This document shows positions 7,458 through 14,032 of a stretch of DNA of 24,189 bases, piece by piece; positions within the stretch are counted from its first letter, which is position 1, and each line of letters starts with the position of its first letter. Where the stretch lies: positions 1 through 24,189 of IMG/VR virus record IMGVR_UViG_3300030117_005644; one strand, 5' to 3'. The notes under the pieces were generated by a model. The model did not search any database. It saw nothing but the letters and a program-made list of their open reading frames with translations, and was not told where the DNA came from. The translations under genes were made by a program, and so were the position numbers. The stretch comes from a virus.

Positions 7458-8176
7458 AACCACCATTAATTATCGATACTAACGAAAGAGGTCTTCTTCA
7501 TGACGCTGTTATTCGTGCTTCGGAAAGAGAGGGATTTCCTGTAAAGAAGGAGCATTTACAGGGCATGGGAGATTACAAAGCAGGTAATGCTCACATAGAG
7601 TGTAAAAGTATATCTGATTTAATTCAATCAATATTCAAAGGTCACTTACAGAGGCAGATAGAAAACCTAGATGCTAATTGCGACAGGGTTGTTTTACTGG
7701 TACATGGTGACATTGCTAAGTATGTAGCAATGTGTAAAAATCAAGGTAGACCTACTAGTTATTCAACGGTACTGGATATAATATTAGGTATATTTGCTAG
7801 ACTTACGGCGGATTTCGATTGTCATATTTATAGAGCAAAAGATACCTCGGAAGCGGCTATGTTCATTGCAAAATTACATAGTAAATTACACAAACCTGCT
7901 TCTCGACACGGAGCAAAAGCGATAACAAGAGTAAGTACAAACGATGTTAGAGCAGATATGCTAATAACTATACCCGGCTTCGGACCGGAGTTAGTAGACA
8001 AATTACTGGATAAGTGCGGCTCAATTGAAGAGATGCTGTTTCCAGAATCACTCAAGCAAGTAAAAGGTATGGGTAGTACCTTGAGGAAGAGGCTATTAGA
8101 TGTCTTAACTTCAGAAGAGCCTATTAAGATTCAAAAAACATATAAAAAGAGAGGGAAACAATATGATAGAGCATAG
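7454..8176 (+). CDS. XPF/ERCC4-family nuclease with C-terminal helix-hairpin-helix
   Basis: A 240-aa protein with the ERCC4 nuclease core at the N-terminus: IIDTNERG (D8, E11), GDY (D40), IECKSISDL (E49, K51, D55) and KGHLQRQ (62-68). The tandem helix-hairpin-helix region lies at about residues 168-219 (IPGFG and VKGMG turns). The family cuts branched or flap DNA structures such as forks and recombination intermediates. There is no helicase domain, so it matches the short archaeal XPF form. The usual ERK triplet reads ECK here, with Cys at the Arg position; the acidic and Lys catalytic positions are kept. The ATG overlaps the membrane miniprotein stop. Confidence 0.88.
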   Translation: MKPPLIIDTNERGLLHDAVIRASEREGFPVKKEHLQGMGDYKAGNAHIECKSISDLIQSIFKGHLQRQIENLDANCDRVVLLVHGDIAKYVAMCKNQGRPTSYSTVLDIILGIFARLTADFDCHIYRAKDTSEAAMFIAKLHSKLHKPASRHGAKAITRVSTNDVRADMLITIPGFGPELVDKLLDKCGSIEEMLFPESLKQVKGMGSTLRKRLLDVLTSEEPIKIQKTYKKRGKQYDRA

Positions 8177-9680
8177 AGCAGATAATTATGAATGTGTTCA
8201 AAGGTATCCTATTTTAAAGGGGTACTTAGAGCACTTTAAACAAGTGAGTATGAATAATGAAATACCGGGATTAATATCCTTTTTCTTTATACTAGGACAG
8301 GCCGCTGTTCCTTATGTAAGAATACCGGTAAAGGGAAGTAACTTGGACCCAAGAGTTAACATGTTTTGGATTCAAGACACCCGAACAGGTAAATCAGCAG
8401 CATACCAAATAATTGAGAAAATACTTAAGGATTCAGGTATGGAAAGTACTGATTATAATTCAGGAAACGATGCGGCATTAGTAGGTACACTTGTACCTGA
8501 CCCCGAAGGCGAAAATGACCATGATGTAATGGTAAGGCCGGGAATACTTGCTGGTCGAAAAGGACTCAACTTTGATGAAGGTAGTGTTATACTCAAGAGT
8601 GGACAGCATAATGAAAATACAACTCTATTTTTACAATCTGCTCTAAACTCAGCAGGCACTGGTAGAAATATACTAGTAAAGCACATGGCTAGACAAACAT
8701 TCGAAGTTAAATCAGAAGTATCTTTATGGATTACTACTTATCCACCAAAAGGTATCAAAGAACATGTATTAGACAAAGGTATTTTTCAACGTGTTTTGAC
8801 TTATTGGAGACACTGGACTCTTGAAATGAAAAAGGAAGTTAATATGTTATTAGCAGAAGGTGTTTATGAAGATAAAAAATTCGAAGTACCTCTTACAAAA
8901 GTAATTGACTTTTTCACAAAAAAACAAGAGACATTAAAAAGCCGTGTAATAGAATTAGCCAGTATTTCTAAATTAGAATGGGATGAGATGAAAGAAGAAG
9001 ATAAAAAGAATAAATGGTCTGAAGATATGGAAGAAGAGGAGAAATTAAAAAAATGGAACGACCTTAAATGCAAATCTTACACCGCACAGGATGACCAAGA
9101 AGCCGTAGTAATGAGAGTTATGCGAGATATGTTCACTATCGATGATTCATATATCCCTGCATTAATATCCGCTATTGAAGAATACTACGGGATAGTAGAG
9201 GTAATGGGTCCAGAGAAACAAGGTATTTGTTCTTCATTCATTATGGGATTACAAAATTATACTAACATATTAGCCCATCACATGGCGATGATAGAAGGAA
9301 CTTGGACAGTTAGAGGTGACCATGTAGATATGGCTAAAGAAATATTATTCGATTTATATCAAAATTTAATTCAATGGCTTGAATCAGAAGTTAAAGTTGG
9401 CTCCGGTGGAAATGAAAAGAAAAAGATGGAATCATTCTGGAAACAAGCATTCAATCAATCCGAATTATTTGACTTCAATGATACTCGTGGACAAGGTTGG
9501 GCTAAGAAGAAAGACGTTATGGATGCGTTTGGTAAAATTGCAAATTTAAATAGCCACGCATCTGTCAATACTAAGTACAACATGTATGGTCCCAAGTTAT
9601 TCAAAGATACCCGTGAAGGAGTAAGAGTTTATCTTAAATTAAGAGAAGAACACATCCCTAAAAAGGGGGCTAAAAAATGA
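8163..9680 (+). CDS. P-loop ATPase, probable replicative helicase
   Basis: A 505-aa protein. Walker A is QDTRTGKS (71-78), Walker B is LNFDEG (135-140), a sensor-like strand runs WITTYPP (189-195) and a candidate arginine finger lies in GIFQRV (R210). Residues about 255-310 are a charged, probably coiled-coil insertion. The last 70 residues look like a winged-helix domain ending in basic residues. This order resembles AAA+ helicases of the MCM/DUF3987 sort, but the Walker A and B wording is not canonical MCM, so I do not call it mcm. With primase and PolB in the same operon and no other helicase in view, it is the best candidate for the unwinding motor. It overlaps the XPF-like gene by 14 nt, with a GAGAGGG site upstream. 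Confidence 0.7.
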   Translation: MIEHRADNYECVQRYPILKGYLEHFKQVSMNNEIPGLISFFFILGQAAVPYVRIPVKGSNLDPRVNMFWIQDTRTGKSAAYQIIEKILKDSGMESTDYNSGNDAALVGTLVPDPEGENDHDVMVRPGILAGRKGLNFDEGSVILKSGQHNENTTLFLQSALNSAGTGRNILVKHMARQTFEVKSEVSLWITTYPPKGIKEHVLDKGIFQRVLTYWRHWTLEMKKEVNMLLAEGVYEDKKFEVPLTKVIDFFTKKQETLKSRVIELASISKLEWDEMKEEDKKNKWSEDMEEEEKLKKWNDLKCKSYTAQDDQEAVVMRVMRDMFTIDDSYIPALISAIEEYYGIVEVMGPEKQGICSSFIMGLQNYTNILAHHMAMIEGTWTVRGDHVDMAKEILFDLYQNLIQWLESEVKVGSGGNEKKKMESFWKQAFNQSELFDFNDTRGQGWAKKKDVMDAFGKIANLNSHASVNTKYNMYGPKLFKDTREGVRVYLKLREEHIPKKGAKK

Positions 9681-9811
9681 GCGAGTGCTCATGTACCTTA
9701 TGTAAAACTAAAATAGGAGGTAATATAGGAGGGTACTTTGTAGGTATGCATTGGAAAAATCCTATTATAATATGTGATTGGTGCAAGATGTGTATGGAGG
9801 ATATGAAATGA
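9677..9811 (+). CDS. 44-aa cysteine-rich miniprotein
   Basis: A short frame with six cysteines (C4, C6, C9, C33, C36, C39) in two clusters separated by a Gly-rich loop, the layout of a small zinc or Fe-S binding domain. Both ends are ATGA overlaps: its start with the helicase stop and its stop with the exonuclease start. That strongly supports it as a real coupled gene despite its size. No family recognised. Confidence 0.75.
   Translation: MSECSCTLCKTKIGGNIGGYFVGMHWKNPIIICDWCKMCMEDMK
9796..9800 (+). promoter_or_regulatory. Ribosome-binding site fixing the exonuclease start
   Basis: GGAGG seven bases ahead of the ATG at 9808. It favours that start over the in-frame upstream GTG-region start at 9778, which has no such site and would run deep into the preceding miniprotein. 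Confidence 0.75.
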
Positions 9812-10416
9812 CAAAAATGCTTGCTTTAGATATAGAAACTGCAAACTATTCTCACGAAATAGGCGGTTGGGGTCAAAGTCATTTATTTGAACCAACAGTA
9901 GTCGCTACATGGGATGGAAACGAAGGTGTAGTTTATGCAAATGAATCAGTAGAGAAATATTTACCAGAAGGTACCATCGTCAAACCTTTGCATCCTAAAG
10001 CCATAGGAGAAGATTTATCTAAACACGTTTCAGAAGGAGGTATGATACTAGGTCATAATCTAAAAGGATTTGATTTACCTATTATAAGAGATTCACTCGA
10101 TTGCTGGGAAGCAAAAGAAATTATGACTAAATCGGATGAACAAGTATTCGATACATCGGCATTATTGAAAGGTATAGTGGGACACGCTGTACCTCTATCT
10201 GATGCCTGTTACCATACCTTGGGTAAAGGTAAATTAATGAATAGTCACGATGCGCCAATAGAATGGCGTAAAGGGAATTATAGCAAAGTCGCTGAATATT
10301 GTCTAAAAGATGCCGAATTAGTTTATGAACTATGGCGACACGGCATAGACGAGGGCGTAATAAAAGCCCGATGTAGAAATACTGGAGAAATTAAAGAATT
10401 CGAAGTAGATTGGTGA
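9808..10416 (+). CDS. Stand-alone DEDDy 3'-5' exonuclease (DnaQ/PolB-exo-like)
   Basis: A 202-aa protein with all DEDDy motifs: LALDIET (D8, E10), GHNLKGFDLP (N84, D89) and YCLKD (Y164, D168). It removes nucleotides from 3' ends of DNA or RNA. The wording of motif II is the canonical exonuclease form of B-family polymerases, whereas the PolB in this window has a degraded version of the same motif. A proofreading or trimming partner of PolB is therefore an attractive inference. It begins in an ATGA overlap with the miniprotein and is followed after 28 nt by the chaperonin. Confidence 0.85.
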   Translation: MTKMLALDIETANYSHEIGGWGQSHLFEPTVVATWDGNEGVVYANESVEKYLPEGTIVKPLHPKAIGEDLSKHVSEGGMILGHNLKGFDLPIIRDSLDCWEAKEIMTKSDEQVFDTSALLKGIVGHAVPLSDACYHTLGKGKLMNSHDAPIEWRKGNYSKVAEYCLKDAELVYELWRHGIDEGVIKARCRNTGEIKEFEVDW

Positions 10417-10444
10417 TATTCAATGAAAATAGAGAGGGAAAAAT

Positions 10445-11947
10445 ATGAACGAAACAGAAGGAAATACTAGTGCAGTAGTGCACAATATAAGAGCCGCAAA
10501 AAGAGCCGTTAGTACGGTTAAGACGACATTAGGTCCAATGGGAATGGACAAAATGATGGTAGATGGTGGAGGTAACGTCATAGTAACTAATGATGGGGCT
10601 ACTATCTTGCAGGAGTTGGATATTAGCCACCCTGCTGCAAAGATGGTAGTAGAAGCCGCCAATACCCAAGAAAGTATGTGTTATGACGGTACAACCAGTA
10701 CAGTTGTATTAGCAGGAGAATTACTAAGTAATAGTGAACTCCTGTTCAATAAAGGATTACATGCTAATATAATATGCAGAGGATACAGAAAAGCATCAAA
10801 ATGGGCAATTGAACATCTTGATACTTTAAAATACTCTTTTGATGCCATTGAAGGTGGGTTAAAGCATGTAGCCAAGACTGCAATTACAGGTAAAGCGTTA
10901 GAATCTAGCATGGACCATGTAAGTGAACTATGTGTAGAGGCTGTAGAAAAGGCAGGAGGAGAATATGAGAGAATACGTGTATTGTGTCAACCGGGCGGAA
11001 GCCTTGACGACTCGTCTTGTTTTTCAGGCGTAGTGTTACATAAAGAGTTCATGTTATCTGCTATGCCTTTGGTACCTAACGGTAAAGCAATATTAATTAA
11101 CACTGGTTTAAGTGATATTAAATCTGATGATAATGTACAATTATCACTTAGTTCTGCTACAGAATATCAACAATATAAGAAGCAGACAGGTAGGGATAAT
11201 TGGATAGAAAAGGCTCAAAGTATAATAGAAAAGTTACCTGATGGTGGTGCAGTATTCGTTAGAGACTCTGTTCATGAAATAGTAGCAGCAACCCTTGCGA
11301 AAAATGGAATATCTGTAGCACACCGTATACCTGAAAGTGATATGATAGCATTGTCTAAACTCCTTAATGCTGTAGTTTCTCACAGTACTGAAGATTTGTC
11401 AGATGCTACAGATTGTAACGCAGAATGTAAAACAATAGGAGATATGAAATACATTATCGTTAAAGGAGAAGGAGAAGTGACTACTTTAATCTTAAGAGGA
11501 GCAACTAGACAAACACTCGATGAAACTGAACGTGGATTTGAAGACGCATTAGGGGTCGTTTGCTTGGCTTACTTCGGATTTGTAGTTCCGGGAGGAGGCT
11601 CTTCTTATCTAAACACAGCCTTACATCTAAGGTCTAGGGCAGCAGAGGCTGGTGGACGTGAGCAAATGGCAATAGATGCCTTTGCAGATGCATTAGAATC
11701 TATACCTGCTACTATTGCAGAGAACGCTGGTCATGACCCGCTAGATAGTATATTAACACTTAGAAACGAACATAAACAAGGTAACATTGATGCAGGTCCA
11801 GATATAGAAAATGGAGGTGCCTGCTCTATGATTGACGCAAGTGTATGGGAACCTTTAGATTTAGTAAAACAGGCTATACAGTCTGCTAGTGAAGTCACTA
11901 TAAGTATACTGAGAATAGACGATATAATCGGAAAAAGAGGCGAATAG
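10445..11947 (+). CDS. Group II chaperonin (thermosome subunit)
   Basis: A 500-aa ATP-dependent protein-folding subunit that should assemble into a double ring. Equatorial motifs are plain: TTLGPMGMDKMMVD (28-40), VTNDGATIL (47-55; D50), YDGTTSTVVLAGELL (80-94; D81) and, near the C-terminus, VVPGGGS and AGHDPLDSILTLR. The EDALGVV motif that holds the second catalytic Asp in chaperonins is present before the GGG turn. It is about 40 residues shorter than typical thermosome subunits, and Tyr80 stands where the family has Gly (GDGTT). Viral thermosomes are known from magroviruses; this gene is the main reason for that comparison. A GAGAGGG site precedes the ATG. It may fold virion proteins or replace or modify the host chaperonin. 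Confidence 0.93.
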   Translation: MNETEGNTSAVVHNIRAAKRAVSTVKTTLGPMGMDKMMVDGGGNVIVTNDGATILQELDISHPAAKMVVEAANTQESMCYDGTTSTVVLAGELLSNSELLFNKGLHANIICRGYRKASKWAIEHLDTLKYSFDAIEGGLKHVAKTAITGKALESSMDHVSELCVEAVEKAGGEYERIRVLCQPGGSLDDSSCFSGVVLHKEFMLSAMPLVPNGKAILINTGLSDIKSDDNVQLSLSSATEYQQYKKQTGRDNWIEKAQSIIEKLPDGGAVFVRDSVHEIVAATLAKNGISVAHRIPESDMIALSKLLNAVVSHSTEDLSDATDCNAECKTIGDMKYIIVKGEGEVTTLILRGATRQTLDETERGFEDALGVVCLAYFGFVVPGGGSSYLNTALHLRSRAAEAGGREQMAIDAFADALESIPATIAENAGHDPLDSILTLRNEHKQGNIDAGPDIENGGACSMIDASVWEPLDLVKQAIQSASEVTISILRIDDIIGKRGE

Positions 11948-12070
11948 ATGAGATGCGAACTTTGTCATAGACAAAGCGCTGAAAGTGTAGGGATATACTG
12001 TGGTGAACATAAAATATGTATGCCTTGTATTTCTAAATTAATTAAAGATGCTTTGTTATCACTTAGTTAA
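11948..12070 (+). CDS. 40-aa zinc miniprotein at the end of the + block
   Basis: The ATG follows the chaperonin stop with no gap (TAG-ATG). Cysteines C3, C6, C18, C24 and C27 plus H21 form a compact CxxC...C-x2-H-x2-C-x2-C cluster like a truncated RING or treble-clef finger, followed by a short amphipathic helix. It is the last gene before the convergent boundary. Function unknown. Confidence 0.7.
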   Translation: MRCELCHRQSAESVGIYCGEHKICMPCISKLIKDALLSLS

Positions 12071-12071
12071 G

Positions 12072-12089
12072 TTTATAATATAATAATAT
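12072..12089 (+). promoter_or_regulatory. TATA-like tract ahead of the structured intergenic element
   Basis: An 18-nt run of A and T only, starting TTTATAAT. It is the most TATA-like stretch near a gene-free region in this window. If used as an archaeal TATA box, transcription would start about 25 nt downstream, near 12100, just where the first strand of the long inverted repeat begins (12102). It could equally be plain AT-rich spacer after the chaperonin operon. Confidence 0.3.
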
Positions 12090-12101
12090 ACCGAAATGTT
12101 T

Positions 12102-12222
12102 GTCCGTACTTAATGTTTCAATAGTAATTTTTATTCGTTGCCACCCCTACGAAAGAAAATTACTGGGTGTAGGAGTAGTACGGACGGGTGATTTCACCTT
12201 CGTTATTGTGCTCCTACACCCA
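12102..12222 (+). ncRNA. Candidate structured RNA or DNA element with nested and competing stems
   Basis: The gap between the convergent gene blocks holds these pairings. The outer stem is GTCCGTACT (12102-12110) with AGTACGGAC (12177-12185). The inner stem is AGTAATTTT (12123-12131) with AAAATTACT (12156-12164), capped by TTCGT (12134-12138) with ACGAA (12149-12153). An alternative 12-bp stem joins 12164-12175 to 12211-12222 (GGGTGTAGGAG with CTCCTACACCC) and encloses a small GGTG/CACC hairpin (12187-12198). The inner loop CACCC (12142-12146) could also pair with GGGTG (12165-12169) as a pseudoknot. All pairings are perfect as read. Options are a bidirectional terminator, a regulatory RNA or a replication origin. 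No protein frame and no tRNA pattern fits. Confidence 0.5.
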
Positions 12223-12227
12223 CCTAA

Positions 12228-12473
12228 TTATTTGGCTACTTTCCTGAGATAATTGGAAAAGCGACCTGTGCCTTTTTTAGATACAGGCGATTGCTTCCTT
12301 TTTCTTACACCTTTGAAACCCAATTGACCATGAAATCGGAGATATCCACAGAATGAACATTCGTGAAGAACTACAAATTCTCCACTTAAATATTTACCAG
12401 AAATAGAACGTGGTAAAGCGATGCGTTTACAATTCTCGCATTTTTGTTTAAGCATATCGATAAGTCTACCCAT
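12228..12473 (-). CDS. 81-aa zinc-ribbon protein at the end of the virion block
   Basis: A basic protein with two CxxC knuckles (C12/C15 and C39/C42) spaced as in a zinc ribbon, and a Lys/Arg-rich C-terminal half (RKRKQS and similar). I start it at the ATG ending at 12473, which overlaps the previous stop by one base (TGATG) and has GGTGAG upstream. A TTG three bases earlier is possible but less likely. It could be a DNA-binding regulator or a minor structural protein. The sequence does not decide. Confidence 0.75.
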   Translation of the reverse strand: MGRLIDMLKQKCENCKRIALPRSISGKYLSGEFVVLHECSFCGYLRFHGQLGFKGVRKRKQSPVSKKGTGRFSNYLRKVAK

Positions 12474-13678
12474 CAACTACTCACCGTGTTTAGATTCAAT
12501 TTATGCCAATCTGCACCATCGTAAACAAATCTACCTGACTCGCCGTTAGCAACGTCTTGGTTAATTTTAGTGTTAGTACTGTGACCTCCACTTGTAGAAT
12601 CGAAGTGCAAAGTATGTGCACCGGATTTATGATAAATTTCAACAACATGACCTACTGGAAAAGTACCAGTTGGGTTGATAGTTCTGGTAGCATCTGTAGT
12701 AACTATCCATATATTCGCTTGGTCAAATGTGAATGTAACATTGCCACTAGTAGTTATTACTTCTAGTCTATCAGGGCCAATTACATGAGTATTAGTCGAA
12801 GGTGTGGAATTTAATGCACGAGGTAATGCTGCGTATATTAGTGCGTGTTTATTACCCGCTACATCTGCTCTATGACTTTGCCATATAGCACCGAATGTAC
12901 TACCTGATAAATTTCCATTTTCAGGAGATGCAAAGAACCCGTCTAAAGTAGCAGCGCTATTGATAGCGTTTGCTGTATCTACATTTCCCACAGCCCCTTC
13001 TGTCATAGGAGTCAAGTAAAGGGGAGTAGGTCTAATGAAAGTACGCCTATCATGAATAGTAGCGGTTGTACTTAAAGAACTAGTAACAGAGCCAGCGCCG
13101 CCGGTTACAGTGTATCTTATGACTGCTAATACTGTAGTTTGATGGTTAAGGTCACTATTACCTGTGATATTAGGGTCAGAAAGAAATCTATTAGGAATCA
13201 AAGGGGTTCCAGAAGATGGAGCGACAGGTGTACCCATTTCGTATTTAACATGAGCCTCTGGAGTATTTCTACCAGTCAAATATACTACTACAAACACTTC
13301 GCTATTACTTGCAGGGACACTAGGTAAATCACCACTATGATTAGCACCTCCTCCTGTAGTACCTACTGTGAAAGTTTCACTACCTCCGGGTCCATTAGCA
13401 AATTTATACAAAACTCCGTCTAAACAACAATACCCGCCATAAACTTTAACTTCACCTTGACTAGAACCTAGTTCTATAAAACCGGGGCCTCCAGCAATTA
13501 TACTGTTTCTTAAAGAATCTGCTTTGGCACCATCTTCTAATCTCATTATACCGTTACCATGAAGACCTTCGTATAGATTAGTAAGGCTCGGACTTGTTAA
13601 TCCATCGCCGTCTCTTAGACCTTGAGCGTTAGTACCCATAGAACTTGCACTTGTATGTCCTGCTTTTGGATTAGTCAT
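12473..13678 (-). CDS. Tail-fibre-like structural protein
   Basis: A 401-aa protein rich in Gly, Ser, Thr and Asn, with alternating short beta strands and no transmembrane segment or enzyme motif. Residues near 77-100 form a GGYCCLDGVLYKF beta motif, followed by a VFVVVYLTG strand. The C-terminus ends FVYDGADWHKLNL, close to the YDGTDWHKL-type ending common in phage fibre or receptor-binding proteins. Its position downstream of the hub-like gene suits a fibre or tail-tip decoration that contacts the host. The ATG overlaps the preceding stop (ATGA), with AGAGGTGA at 13683-13690. The specific role is inferred. Confidence 0.6.
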   Translation of the reverse strand: MTNPKAGHTSASSMGTNAQGLRDGDGLTSPSLTNLYEGLHGNGIMRLEDGAKADSLRNSIIAGGPGFIELGSSQGEVKVYGGYCCLDGVLYKFANGPGGSETFTVGTTGGGANHSGDLPSVPASNSEVFVVVYLTGRNTPEAHVKYEMGTPVAPSSGTPLIPNRFLSDPNITGNSDLNHQTTVLAVIRYTVTGGAGSVTSSLSTTATIHDRRTFIRPTPLYLTPMTEGAVGNVDTANAINSAATLDGFFASPENGNLSGSTFGAIWQSHRADVAGNKHALIYAALPRALNSTPSTNTHVIGPDRLEVITTSGNVTFTFDQANIWIVTTDATRTINPTGTFPVGHVVEIYHKSGAHTLHFDSTSGGHSTNTKINQDVANGESGRFVYDGADWHKLNLNTVSS

Positions 13679-14031
13679 GCTGTCACCTCTATTACTGCTG
13701 AAAAGTGTATCTCGTTGTTACTGCTCTTATCGATTGCGTTATATGTGTATCTCATAAAATCAGTAGTATCTGTAGAATCTGCGGGATTTTTATATCTAAT
13801 AACTACTTCCCTCAAAGGCTTGGTAAAAGTAGTATCTAATGCTAATTTCGCTTCTACAATTAATGAATTATCATCTATTACTCTGACATTCGGAGTAACT
13901 ACTACTGCCGGTTTACCTATACCTCCATCTTGTTGAGTAGCAATGGTTCCGTCAAAACCGAATACTACTTCGTTAATTCTACTTTTCAGCGTATCTATCA
14001 TATATCTTGTTCCTTCATTCAATAATGGCAT
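13675..14031 (-). CDS. 118-aa putative tail/baseplate protein
   Basis: A small protein with an N-terminal helix (LLNEGTRYMIDTLKSRI) and then beta strands (VVVTPNVRVI, SLIVEAKLAL, LREVVIRYKN, IHFSAVIEV). It starts one base after the hub-like gene stop, with a strong AGGAGGGG site, and overlaps the fibre-like gene by ATGA. Position between hub and fibre suggests a connector or chaperone of the fibre, but no family is recognised. Confidence 0.7.
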   Translation of the reverse strand: MPLLNEGTRYMIDTLKSRINEVVFGFDGTIATQQDGGIGKPAVVVTPNVRVIDDNSLIVEAKLALDTTFTKPLREVVIRYKNPADSTDTTDFMRYTYNAIDKSSNNEIHFSAVIEVTA

Positions 14032-14032
14032 A

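Noticed and set aside
8163-9680. Naming the helicase-like gene mcm
   Set aside because: The Walker A and B wording and the lack of a recognisable MCM N-terminal domain do not support that name.
10424-10471. A 15-codon frame starting in the gap before the chaperonin
   Set aside because: It overlaps the chaperonin start, is very short and strongly basic, and has no convincing start signal.
12102-12185. A possible tRNA, given an 84-nt span closed by a 9-bp stem
   Set aside because: There is no T-loop GTTC-type sequence, no D-arm, and only one internal hairpin with a long AT-rich stem, so a tRNA cloverleaf does not fit.
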